The notes beneath the pieces are model-generated. The model searched no databases. It was not told the origin of the DNA and saw nothing but the letters and a program-made list of their open reading frames with translations. A program made the position numbers and the translations under genes. Shown piece by piece: positions 1 to 7,488 of a stretch of DNA of 64,000 bases. The stretch is from an uncultured bacterium (GTDB lineage Bacteria > Desulfobacterota > BSN033 > UBA1163): contig CALLAL010000013.1 in assembly GCA_938002255.1 (NCBI GenBank), positions 1 to 64,000 on the forward strand, read 5' to 3'. The first letter of the stretch is position 1, and each line of letters begins with the position of its first letter.

Positions 1-1
1 G

Positions 2-136
2 CTTAAGGTTAACCGAAGCACCATCACTCTTCTCTACTATGAAAAGGCAAAAAGGGTTGAGCTTGACGTTCTCGATAAGCTCTGCAAATACTTTGGCTGC
101 TCTCTCAATGAGCTCTTGGAGTATAAGGAAGAATGA
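2..136 (+). CDS. XRE/Cro-type HTH regulator, 5' end outside window
   Basis: An open frame entering from the left edge encodes the last 44 residues of a small helix-turn-helix protein and stops at 134-136. The text includes NRSTITLLYYEKAKR, then LDVLDKLCKYFGCSLNELLEY. This matches the recognition helix and the last two helices of the short YozG-type Cro/C1 family, which are usually 65-75 residues long. The family binds DNA as a dimer and commonly regulates mobile-element genes. It converges on the topoisomerase gene that ends at 296. The 22-bp palindrome upstream of that gene is a candidate target for a regulator of this kind, but this is inference. The N-terminal part is not visible. Confidence 0.8.
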   Translation, partial: LKVNRSTITLLYYEKAKRVELDVLDKLCKYFGCSLNELLEYKEE

Positions 137-295
137 TCTTCTAAAATACTTCCGCTTCAATTTTTTTTGTAATTGATAATCTTCTGATTGGTGGGGTTTG
201 AAAAAAGTTTAGAATTCTTTTACTCGTTAGTTGGATTTTCAAACAGGGGATTCTTATAAATCGATAAAATCCTTCAGAATTGGGAATAAAGATCC

Positions 296-2968
296 CTACC
301 TAAAGACTCTATAATCTATTAATCTTTCTGTCTGTTCTTTAAAAGATCTGGAAGAGAGAAATAATACGCTATCGTCCAAGTAAGGTGTTTTATTCGTAGA
401 AATATTTATCTCTAATTCATCTTTTAATTTATTGGCCTGATTTCCAATCTCCTCTCTTAATGAATTAAGAACATCTACATATGGTGCGATTTCCTTTTTT
501 ATGGAGTCCTGGATCGTTTCTAACTTTTTTCTATATTTTCCTTCGATCCCGCTGAGCTTCTTTCGAATATCAAGGAGTTGATCCGTTTGCAGGGAAATAC
601 TGTCCCTTAGTATCTCGCTGAACTTATTCCTCTCAGATTCAACAATTTTGGGTAGATCCACAACTAATTCTTTATCTAAATACTTCTCTATATTTTCTTC
701 GACAATCTCCCGGAATTTCCCTGGCATTAATGCCTCAAGAGCATCTAATTCTGTGGCCCCCCTCTCTTTCTTTCCCCTCCTCGGTGCTTTAGGAAGGATT
801 GCAAATTCTTGACTCTCCATTTGTTCTTGGGTGAGGATAATCGGATGGACACAAACCTCTTTTTTATCGCTCAATAATCCTTCATTTCTGAGTCGGATTA
901 TTCGATGTTGAAGGGTTCTAGAAACGGTCACAGGCATATTCTCCCCTGCCGGATCATAATCAGAGATATATAGAATTACCGAAGGCTTTTCAGTCTTCAT
1001 TGCCCTTTCTCTTAAAAAAATCTCAATATTCGTGATACTCGCATACCCCACATTTTGAACCAGGATGATCCCATATTTCCTACATATATCCTCTAAGATA
1101 TCATTCATTGTGGCCTTTTCAGTCCATATTTCAAGATGAACGGGTTGTAATGCACTCAGGGTTCTAAATGCTAATTGCATATTTATCTTAAACTCGGGTA
1201 TTCTAAACTCCCCAATCCTGAGTGTATCTAATCTTATTTCTGGAAGAGACCAGGAAGGAAAATCTATTTCTTTTCCCGATTCAAACGAGGTTACAAATCT
1301 TCCATAAGGAGGGGGGGCCCTTCTATCAATTATTTTTAGAGGATCTAATAAACCCAGTTCTCTCGCAAACTTTGACGTTTTTAAAAGGTAAGCCCAACAA
1401 GAATCGGTATTCTCATAGGGTTTATTTGTGTGTCTCATCACCTTTGTGGGTTGGGATACGATTTGATAATGCAGCCGCCTTAAATGGGTCAATTTATTAT
1501 CGGGATTCAATCTATTCCATATCTCCTGGAACCATAAGGCCTGAGTAATTTTCGCATAGCTCTCACCTGTAAAAAAAGGGTCGTCTTTGTTGATTTTCAG
1601 ATACTTTGATCCCTGCTCAGTTAAATTCTCCTTTTCTAATAACGAGTAATTTTCATTTGAGACTTTATTCTTAATCTCCTTAATTTCTTTTTTATCAGAA
1701 TTACGCTGTCTTTCCCCTGAGGAGCTACGTGTTTTATAGTCTCGATTAATCTTTTTTATAAGCTTTAAAAATAATTTTTGTATATCTTTATTAATTTCAT
1801 CTGGAATCGATGGTTTTTTTGACCCACTAACAATCGGAAGATACGGAGTGTTAATATTAATGTAAAATTCAGTAATTTTTTTTAGGCTGATGCAATTCAT
1901 ACGAAGATTTATCTCAGCGGATATTACTCCATCTGAATAGATATCTATAGGTAAAATTGGAACGGGACTCTTGTTAATAAAAAACAATACTTCACCGTAT
2001 TTTTTAAAATATTTATTTTTATCTGGAACCAATTCGTCCGATGGTTTGGCCCACAATTCCACAATATAAGGAATTCTAAGAGATTCTTCCTCATCATCCG
2101 TTTCCTTTTCATAATAACCATATTTTTTAATATAAAAATAGCGCTTTGAATAACTCAATCTTCCAACGTATCCCAATCGGGAAGGCTTAACTGGCTTATG
2201 AAACATCTTTAATTTCTCTAAAATTTCTTTAGAGTCTTCTAAAGTGATTTCTTCTGCATTTCTTTGCTTCAGGAGACTTTGGATCCGCTTATCAAAAACC
2301 TTGATGCTATATCTTCCCCCGAATAATTCTTTAATCACATGAATTACTTTTTTATTTCTATAATCGATCGATTTCAATAATAAATGGAATGATCTTGAAT
2401 CATACCACCAGGGAGAACTGTAACCCTTATACTCAGGACCTTGAGCTAATTTATTTGCAAGACGCCCCCAAAATAAGTCTAACTCATCAATATTTTGGGG
2501 AAATTTAATATAAATTGTGGTTCCATCTTCATAATTATCACCCTCGGCTATCCGCTTATATGTTGTCCCTTTCTCCCCTGGCTCTAATAAAAGGGTTCTT
2601 CCTCGAGTTGAAACCTTTAAAGTTGCAGAATAACAATAAACCACACCCGCTACAAACCGTAAGCCTCTCCCCATATATCCACGTCTGGGATATCTCTCCC
2701 CCTTTGTAGAATAAGTCTTCCGATTAACTGAAAAAAGATAAGCTATCTCCTCATCCGAACCCGGGATACCTGGACCTTCATCAGATATAGAAACGTCATT
2801 ATTACCCCAATCAATAGAACAATAACCTTCCGAAGAATCAATAGCATTATCAACAAGTTCTTTTATTGCAAGAGCTATGTGATATTTCTCTCTTACGCCT
2901 GAAATTCTTGTAAGACCATCTGGTGTTAAGTAATCCAAATAATCATCCACATGGATTTCGGCTACCAT
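296..2968 (-). CDS. Single-chain type IIB DNA topoisomerase, Topo VIII-like (GHKL ATPase fused to Toprim)
   Basis: This 890-residue protein joins a Topo VI-B-like ATPase half to a Topo VI-A-like cleavage half. The GHKL motifs are ELVDNAID (37-44), DEGPGIP (63-69), GYMGRGL (97-103) and DGTT (148-151). A transducer-like segment with INKSPVPI lies near 331-338. A winged-helix segment carries LRRLHYQIV with Y501 as candidate DNA-cleaving tyrosine. The Toprim fold shows EIWTEK (613-618) and SDYDPAG (669-675). Residues about 775-855 look like a coiled coil. Fused A and B subunits define Topo VIII, described on free and integrated plasmids, which fits the integrated element here. The start has a GAGAGGTGA ribosome site. 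The gene is clearly more AT-rich than the chromosome to the right. Strand-passage activity is inferred; a GHKL/Toprim protein with another role, such as defence, is possible. Confidence 0.75.
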   Translation of the reverse strand: MVAEIHVDDYLDYLTPDGLTRISGVREKYHIALAIKELVDNAIDSSEGYCSIDWGNNDVSISDEGPGIPGSDEEIAYLFSVNRKTYSTKGERYPRRGYMGRGLRFVAGVVYCYSATLKVSTRGRTLLLEPGEKGTTYKRIAEGDNYEDGTTIYIKFPQNIDELDLFWGRLANKLAQGPEYKGYSSPWWYDSRSFHLLLKSIDYRNKKVIHVIKELFGGRYSIKVFDKRIQSLLKQRNAEEITLEDSKEILEKLKMFHKPVKPSRLGYVGRLSYSKRYFYIKKYGYYEKETDDEEESLRIPYIVELWAKPSDELVPDKNKYFKKYGEVLFFINKSPVPILPIDIYSDGVISAEINLRMNCISLKKITEFYININTPYLPIVSGSKKPSIPDEINKDIQKLFLKLIKKINRDYKTRSSSGERQRNSDKKEIKEIKNKVSNENYSLLEKENLTEQGSKYLKINKDDPFFTGESYAKITQALWFQEIWNRLNPDNKLTHLRRLHYQIVSQPTKVMRHTNKPYENTDSCWAYLLKTSKFARELGLLDPLKIIDRRAPPPYGRFVTSFESGKEIDFPSWSLPEIRLDTLRIGEFRIPEFKINMQLAFRTLSALQPVHLEIWTEKATMNDILEDICRKYGIILVQNVGYASITNIEIFLRERAMKTEKPSVILYISDYDPAGENMPVTVSRTLQHRIIRLRNEGLLSDKKEVCVHPIILTQEQMESQEFAILPKAPRRGKKERGATELDALEALMPGKFREIVEENIEKYLDKELVVDLPKIVESERNKFSEILRDSISLQTDQLLDIRKKLSGIEGKYRKKLETIQDSIKKEIAPYVDVLNSLREEIGNQANKLKDELEINISTNKTPYLDDSVLFLSSRSFKEQTERLIDYRVFR

Positions 2969-3016
2969 AAGAATTAAATCACCTCTCTTTTTTTACAGAA
3001 ATTGAGATTTTTGACT

Positions 3017-3047
3017 ATTTTACAGGCAAGCCTGTAAAAAATTTCAA
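3017..3047 (-). promoter_or_regulatory. Topoisomerase promoter with embedded 22-bp operator palindrome
   Basis: On the minus strand a -35-like TTGAAA (3042-3047) is followed 19 bases later by TAAAAT (3017-3022), or 17 bases later by TGTAAA. A perfect palindrome at 3018-3039, with arms TTTTACAGGC and GCCTGTAAAA around a 2-base centre, fills the spacer. An operator at this position would block RNA polymerase directly. It lies about 50 bases upstream of the topoisomerase start at 2968. The palindrome is seen directly; the promoter and repressor roles are inferred. Confidence 0.5.
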
Positions 3048-3199
3048 AAACCAAAATTTTTGCAATTTTCGATCTATTTAATTGCGTTCTATGGCTCACA
3101 AGTTGAATCTAACTATATGAAATTAAAATTAATTTTATTCTTATAAAAATTTACTCAATGATTGTCTCATCTTTGGTTTAAAATTGGAATTCTGGATTC

Positions 3200-3251
3200 G
3201 GATCAATTTTAATCAAATTCTGTGCCATATTAACCCGATAAAAATTGATCC
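3200..3251. repeat. Inverted repeat, 15-base arms with one mismatch
   Basis: The left arm at 3200-3214 (GGATCAATTTTAATC) and the right arm at 3237-3251 (GATAAAAATTGATCC) pair over 14 of 15 positions around a 22-base centre. The outer 11 bases are perfect. It lies in AT-rich non-coding DNA of the integrated element. A replication or transfer origin, a regulator site or an RNA hairpin are all possible; the sequence does not decide. Confidence 0.5.
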
Positions 3252-3349
3252 AACAAAAATTGAATAAAATATAATGATTTCCAATAATTATCTATTTTTA
3301 TAAGTAGCCTATTATAAAGATCGGTTTTTAAACCTGGTAAAATTTATTA

Positions 3350-3817
3350 TTATATTTTTTCTAATCCTAAGACCCTTAAAATTGGACATTCTTCGCAGTC
3401 CCTCACATTCTCCCCGATTAGCTTTATTAAATATGCCTCTTTCGCCCAAGATCTCCGCTTTCTCATTACAACCCTCTTCTTTATCTTCCTCGCTTCCTTG
3501 ATAAGGAGATTCCGCATCAACGGATTTATTTTAAAAATAGAACAAGCCTGATCTGCTACGACCATCGGCTTTATTGAAGGCTTACAGCTTATCGCCGCCT
3601 CCATCCAATCAAGGACCTTGGAAGGAAGTCGATACCCTTCTCCCAACCATCGGACCTCCCTCAATATTTTTTTGAAGAACTCTCCGTCTTTATCCCGAAT
3701 CCGAATAAGCAAACGCCTGAGGAACCATGGAAACTCCTTGAGCCTCTCGGATTCCATAATCTCACCAATCACCATATCCCAAAAACCCTTAGCCTCCTGA
3801 GATAACCTTTGAGCCAT
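3350..3817 (-). CDS. Hypothetical basic protein of the integrated element
   Basis: I do not recognise this 155-residue protein. It is predicted largely helical and basic, with runs such as KKRVVMRKRRSW in the second half. It ends with a short cysteine motif, DCEECPILRVLG, that could bind metal. An AAGGAGGT ribosome site sits 6 bases before the ATG at 3817, so translation looks real. It has no signal peptide or membrane segment. It lies between the topoisomerase gene and the divergent HD-domain gene; GC content is intermediate between the AT-rich topoisomerase gene and the chromosome. A DNA- or RNA-binding role would fit the charge but is a guess. Confidence 0.6.
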   Translation of the reverse strand: MAQRLSQEAKGFWDMVIGEIMESERLKEFPWFLRRLLIRIRDKDGEFFKKILREVRWLGEGYRLPSKVLDWMEAAISCKPSIKPMVVADQACSIFKINPLMRNLLIKEARKIKKRVVMRKRRSWAKEAYLIKLIGENVRDCEECPILRVLGLEKI

Positions 3818-3868
3818 AGGGGACCTCCTTAAAGGTGCAAAAATGAAGGTTAGGGCACCCCCTCCCCA

Positions 3869-3895
3869 CCCCCTCCCCCTGAAGGGGGAGGGGGG
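3869..3895. repeat. C/G-rich perfect hairpin
   Basis: CCCCCTCCCCCT at 3869-3880 pairs with AGGGGGAGGGGG at 3883-3894 around a GA loop, giving a 12-bp stem. A second shorter hairpin follows at 3946-3966 (CCCCTTTT / AAAAGGGG). The non-coding stretch 3818-4053 between divergent genes otherwise holds only the ribosome sites. The very GC-rich stem contrasts with its AT-rich surroundings and looks like a dispersed intergenic repeat; no T-run follows, so it is not a classical terminator. Confidence 0.45.
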
Positions 3896-4053
3896 AAGTG
3901 GGAACTATTTATTGATAAATATATTATTATTTGACACCCCCTTCCCCCCTTTTAAATCAAAAGGGGAATTAACCCTATCTACTAATAGTATTACTTCCCT
4001 AAAAGAAAAATTTGCCCGAAAAAAGTAATACCTTAATAGAAGGAGGTAAAATT

Positions 4054-5316
4054 ATGTGGCTTAAAAAGATTCTGGACTTCCTGGGAGGCCCGGAAGAGCC
4101 AGAGGAAGAAAAAACCCCGGCCAGGGAGGATAAAAAACCAATAACATTAAAAGAAGAAGCCAAACCCTCCTCTCCCCCACCCAAAACCCCAAAAATAAAA
4201 CCCCCGGAAGAGGAACTCCAGCTCGAAAAGAGAAGCCCCTACGTAAAAAAAATCCTAAAAGAATTCTATATCCCTTACCGCCATTCATTCGATACCCAGC
4301 GTGCTACCGAGGGCCTCCTCCTGCTCGTGGAGTTTCTCGACCAGGAAGGAGACTGCCCATCCATCGTCCGAAATTCAAAAGAACCAGAAGAAAGACTCCT
4401 CAATAAACTGGCCTCCCCCTTCCAGAAGGTTTCCCTCAAAGAACACAGTCTCAATGTAGCCCGGGAGATCGTAAAACTAATAAACCCAGGGTTAACTCCT
4501 GAAAGTCAAAATTCTTTTTCAGAGCCACTTATCCCTGAAGGGGTTATCATTGCTTTAGGACATGATCTGGGGAAAATCCCTTCGGTAAGAGACCAAAAAT
4601 TCTATCTCAAGGCAGACCATCCCATCCTCAGCGCCCTAAAACTCGAAGAAATCTTCTCCAAAGTTACCCCACCCCACTGGATAGAAAATGCTAAAGATTG
4701 CATTAAAAACCACCATCGGCCTTCTTCTACTACTTATACTACTCTTACTACTTACAAACCCCTCGAAACTCTCCTAAAGGAAGCAGACCGAAGAGCAAGA
4801 GAATTAGAGATTCTTAAATGTCACCCTGACCTTAAACCCAGACCCCCAAAAACGTGGCCGGATCCAAAGAAAATCCTCCAGCTCATCGTCCCTTTGATCA
4901 ATAAGATCCAGCCGAACAATAAATTCGCAGCCTTCTCCTGGGGATCTATCATCTTCGTACAACCCGATGCCCTCTACGACGCAGCAAAAAAACTCGCAAT
5001 CGAAGAAAAGATCGTTTCCTGGGACCTACTGCTGGAATCAGAAAAGAGAAGGATAGAAATTCAAATCGTCGACGCCCTTCGGAAAGAAAGGATGCTCGCT
5101 GAGGAGATCCCCCAAGGCCTCTACGGAAGAGTATGCGAAATAGAATACCCTAAACGAACCACCTCGATGATCCTTGTGCCAATCAAAATCGAAGCCTTAG
5201 AAAAACTCCCAAGCCAAATCATAAGAACCTATAAACACGGACACCTCGCCAAGATCCAGTCTGTAAAAATTAACCCCCTGAAACCACCCTGGGAGAGGCG
5301 GCCATTTTTTAAATGA
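4054..5316 (+). CDS. HD-domain phosphohydrolase-like protein of the integrated element
   Basis: This 420-residue protein starts at the ATG at 4054, preceded by AGGAGG; an ATG further upstream lacks this site. Residues 10-60 are a low-complexity charged and proline-rich segment. An HD-type metal site follows: H131 (KEHSLN), H170-D171 (GHDLGK), H220-H221 (NHHRP) and D245 (KEADRR). The family binds two metal ions and usually cleaves phosphate esters. The arrangement recalls the HD segment of TraI_2/MOBH proteins of integrative conjugative elements, but no relaxase histidine triad is seen, so calling it a relaxase is not supported. The C-terminal 150 residues are unrecognised. It heads a + strand run with the membrane hydrolase, excisionase-like protein and integrase. 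Confidence 0.6.
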   Translation: MWLKKILDFLGGPEEPEEEKTPAREDKKPITLKEEAKPSSPPPKTPKIKPPEEELQLEKRSPYVKKILKEFYIPYRHSFDTQRATEGLLLLVEFLDQEGDCPSIVRNSKEPEERLLNKLASPFQKVSLKEHSLNVAREIVKLINPGLTPESQNSFSEPLIPEGVIIALGHDLGKIPSVRDQKFYLKADHPILSALKLEEIFSKVTPPHWIENAKDCIKNHHRPSSTTYTTLTTYKPLETLLKEADRRARELEILKCHPDLKPRPPKTWPDPKKILQLIVPLINKIQPNNKFAAFSWGSIIFVQPDALYDAAKKLAIEEKIVSWDLLLESEKRRIEIQIVDALRKERMLAEEIPQGLYGRVCEIEYPKRTTSMILVPIKIEALEKLPSQIIRTYKHGHLAKIQSVKINPLKPPWERRPFFK

Positions 5317-5347
5317 AACACAGTAATACATATATGGAGGTCCAAAT

Positions 5348-5803
5348 ATGAAATGGATAAACCATCAAATGATCACGTTCATCTCCTTCTCCCTGTTTTT
5401 CGACTCATTAGGAGATAGTCTTCTTGCCTCCTGCAGCTCCGTCCTGCCAGATCTTTTAAAATCTAAAATCCTAAAACCTTTTCTCTTTAACCGCCCCCGG
5501 CTTCCACACAATCCCATCTTCTGGATTCTCCCCTTGGCTCTAATCTACTGTGGAAGTAAACTCCTCTCCCTCCTCTTTCCCATAGACTTCCTCCCTACAC
5601 CTGAAACCCTCCTCTGGCTCTTTGCCGCCGGCATCGGCTCCCATCTCCTCCTCGATGCCTTCTCCGATTACCCCATCGTTCTACCAAGGGGCAAAGAGAT
5701 CGCTTTCAAATGGTATGAAAACCAAACCCCATCTGAAGACCTCTTCGTCCTATTCTGTCTCCTTTTCATCTGCTCTCTTAAAATCCTTACGGAGGTTCTC
5801 TAA
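5348..5803 (+). CDS. YdjM/DUF457-type membrane-bound metal-dependent hydrolase
   Basis: This 151-residue protein has the features of the YdjM (LexA-regulated, inner-membrane) hydrolase family: an N-terminal NHQMITF, a SSVLPDLL segment with the conserved acidic residue, RLPHNPIFW, and GIGSHLLLDAFSDYP, where His and Asp would bind metal. Hydrophobic stretches at about 60-80, 85-105 and 130-148 suggest three membrane segments. The substrate is unknown for the family. It has a GGAGGT ribosome site and lies 31 bases after the HD-domain gene; its TAA overlaps an ATG of a tiny open frame. Co-transcription with its neighbours is likely. Confidence 0.65.
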   Translation: MKWINHQMITFISFSLFFDSLGDSLLASCSSVLPDLLKSKILKPFLFNRPRLPHNPIFWILPLALIYCGSKLLSLLFPIDFLPTPETLLWLFAAGIGSHLLLDAFSDYPIVLPRGKEIAFKWYENQTPSEDLFVLFCLLFICSLKILTEVL

Positions 5804-5871
5804 TGAAAAGACCCAAAGGATTGCCCTACTGCCCAACCTTAATGAAAAAGGAGCTCTGCGGGAATGGCTGA
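5803..5871 (+). CDS. Possible 22-residue linker ORF
   Basis: The stop of the membrane hydrolase overlaps an ATG (TAATG at 5801-5805) that opens a 22-codon frame, MKRPKGLPYCPTLMKKELCG then NG. It ends at 5869-5871, inside the start of the next gene at 5864. Such overlap suggests translational coupling. It could be a true micropeptide with two cysteines, a decayed gene fragment, or chance. No family is recognised. Confidence 0.3.
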   Translation: MKRPKGLPYCPTLMKKELCGNG

Positions 5872-6265
5872 AAAAGAAATGATCGAAAAACCCACTACAA
5901 AATCCAGCGGAGAGAATAAATTCATGGATGTCCAGGAAGTAGCCTCCTATCTTCACGTCAAACGATCAACCGTCTACCAGTGGACAAGTGCGAAAACTCT
6001 CCCCTGTTATAAATTTGGCCGATTGATAAGGATCCGAAAAAATGATCTAGAAGAGTGGATTGAAAAGCATCGAATCGAGATAAACGACAAGGAGAGAAGG
6101 ATAAAAGAAACCTTTCGATCCCCCCAGAGGCCGATCCTTGATATCGATCGCCTCATCAAGCGATGTATTGAAGAGGAGAAAGGAAAAGGGTATACTGCCT
6201 CTCTGGAGAAACCAGGGAAAGACAAGGGCCTCGGAAAGGAGGGAAAATATGGGTCTTTATATTAG
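5864..6265 (+). CDS. Excisionase-like MerR-type HTH DNA-binding protein
   Basis: This 133-residue protein contains the helix-turn-helix 17 (excisionase/AlpA) fold at about residues 22-68: FMDVQEVASYLHVKRSTVYQW, then LPCYKFGRLIRIRKNDLEEW. These proteins bind att or promoter DNA and steer integrase toward excision or regulate element genes. The C-terminal 60 residues are charged and of unknown use. The ATG at 5864 has AAGGAG about 10 bases upstream. The gene overlaps the integrase start at 6249 by 17 bases, a typical xis-int arrangement. Confidence 0.75.
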   Translation: MAEKEMIEKPTTKSSGENKFMDVQEVASYLHVKRSTVYQWTSAKTLPCYKFGRLIRIRKNDLEEWIEKHRIEINDKERRIKETFRSPQRPILDIDRLIKRCIEEEKGKGYTASLEKPGKDKGLGKEGKYGSLY

Positions 6266-7325
6266 AGGCCAAACCTGGTGGATGAGCTTTACCTATAGGG
6301 GAAGACAATACAGAAAATCGACAGAAACTAATGACAAAAAGGTTGCAGAAAAGATTTATTACAAACTCCGAACCCTAATTGCCGAAGGGAAATGGTTCGA
6401 GAAGTCACCGGGCGAAGAAATCACCTTCAGGGAGATGATCAATAAATATCTAAACGAACACTCCAGGATAAATAAGACGCCTAAATCTTATGATCGGGAC
6501 AAAGAGCTCGCCAATCATCTCAATCAGTTCTTCGGAGAGCTCATGCTTACGGAAGTTACCCCCAGACATATCTATGAATATAAAGTTGTGAGACGCAAAG
6601 AAGGGGCTTCTCCACGAACCATTAACTATGAGCTCTCCCTCATGAGCCACGCCTTCAATCTCGCAAGAAAAGAGTGGGAGTGGATAAATGAAAATCCTGT
6701 CAATAAGGTTTCAAGAGAAAAAGTCAACAACATGAGGGAACGGTGGCTTACCTTTGAAGAGGAGGAAAGACTTCTTAAGGCCTCTCCCGGATGGCTTCAG
6801 GAACTCATCATCTTTTCTCTCGAAACCGGGCTCAGGCAGGGGGAAGTGTTGAATCTTCAGTGGCCCCAGGTGGATCTTTTCAGAAAAACCATCACTATCC
6901 TGGAACAGAAAAACAGAGCAAAAGACGTTTTACCCCTGAACGAGAGGGCTTTGGAGATCCTAAAAGCAAGGGCAAAAGTCAGACACATAAGGACAAATTA
7001 TGTGTTTTTTAACAAAAACGGAGTTAGATTCAAGGTAAGCAACCTTCATAGAGCTTTCTATTCGGCCCTGAGTCGTGCTTCTATTAAAAATTTCCGGTGG
7101 CATGATTTGCGTCACACTTTCGCAACAAGACTCGTTCAGGCTGGAGTAGATCTTTATACCGTTCAGAAGCTTGGTAGATGGAAAGAAGTTAAGATGGTCC
7201 AAAGGTATGCTCACCATTACCCCGAGAGTTTAAGGAAAGGAATTGAGGTTTTGGATGAAATTAGGAGAAAATTTATCACAATTTTATCACAATCGGAAGG
7301 ATTCAAAATTGAGGATAGTACATAA
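6249..7325 (+). CDS. Tyrosine recombinase (site-specific integrase)
   Basis: This 358-residue phage-type integrase starts at ATG 6249, chosen because AAGGAGGG lies just upstream and the protein then begins like an AP2-type arm-binding domain (GLYIRGQTWWMSFTYRGRQYRKST). A core-binding SAM-like domain spans about 55-150. The catalytic set is visible: R196 (TGLRQGE), K221, H285-R288 (HDLRHTF), W311 (LGRWKE) in the His/Trp position, and Y320 (VQRYAHH). It cuts and rejoins att sites through Tyr320. Its stop is 14 bases from the 3' end of tRNA-Gln, so that tRNA is the likely attachment gene. It should act with the excisionase-like protein it overlaps. Confidence 0.92.
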   Translation: MGLYIRGQTWWMSFTYRGRQYRKSTETNDKKVAEKIYYKLRTLIAEGKWFEKSPGEEITFREMINKYLNEHSRINKTPKSYDRDKELANHLNQFFGELMLTEVTPRHIYEYKVVRRKEGASPRTINYELSLMSHAFNLARKEWEWINENPVNKVSREKVNNMRERWLTFEEEERLLKASPGWLQELIIFSLETGLRQGEVLNLQWPQVDLFRKTITILEQKNRAKDVLPLNERALEILKARAKVRHIRTNYVFFNKNGVRFKVSNLHRAFYSALSRASIKNFRWHDLRHTFATRLVQAGVDLYTVQKLGRWKEVKMVQRYAHHYPESLRKGIEVLDEIRRKFITILSQSEGFKIEDST

Positions 7326-7339
7326 CTCTCTGAAATCAT

Positions 7340-7413
7340 TGGCTGGGGGACGAGGATTCGAACCTCGATTCACGGAGTCAGAGTCCGTTGTCCTACCATT
7401 GAACGATCCCCCA
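7340..7413 (-). tRNA. tRNA-Gln(CTG), element attachment gene
   Basis: A full cloverleaf reads on the minus strand: acceptor TGGGGGA paired with TCCCCCA, D arm with TTCAATGGTAGGA, anticodon stem ACGGA/TCCGT with loop CTCTGAC (anticodon CTG), T arm GAGGTTCGAATCCTC, discriminator G and an encoded CCA at 7340-7342. Length is 74 with CCA. It lies just downstream of hisS in the same direction. Its 3' end faces the integrase gene, the usual arrangement for an element inserted into a tRNA 3' end. The second copy of the tRNA end, marking the other element border, is not found in 1-7339. Confidence 0.95.
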
Positions 7414-7488
7414 CTCTGAAAACCGCAAAGCACATCGGGTTTGGGGCATGGCGTGCAAAAATTATATATCATATAATGGACCTAACTT

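Larger units (their letters stand above)
2969..3349. other. AT-rich non-coding stretch between topoisomerase and unknown gene
   Basis: No convincing coding frame is seen in this 381-base stretch. It holds the probable topoisomerase promoter with its palindrome (3017-3047) and a second, larger inverted repeat (3200-3251), both listed separately. The rest is AT-rich text with short repeated words such as AAAAATTGA at 3240-3248 and 3255-3263. Confidence 0.6.

Noticed and set aside
296-2968. Gyrase B, MutL or Hsp90 assignment of the GHKL protein
   Set aside because: The second half has Topo VI-A-like winged-helix and Toprim text with DYDPAG; gyrase and MutL lack this order, and Hsp90 has no Toprim.
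3869-3895. Bidirectional terminator
   Set aside because: The flanking genes diverge from this gap and no T-run follows the stem.
4054-5316. MOBH relaxase (TraI)
   Set aside because: Only an HD-type metal site is seen; no relaxase three-histidine motif is present, so a nickase call is unsupported.
7461-7477. ATTATAT/ATATAAT palindrome near tRNA-Gln as an att core
   Set aside because: It lies on the chromosomal side of the tRNA, is purely AT, and does not recur at the integrase side; more likely a promoter or chance.
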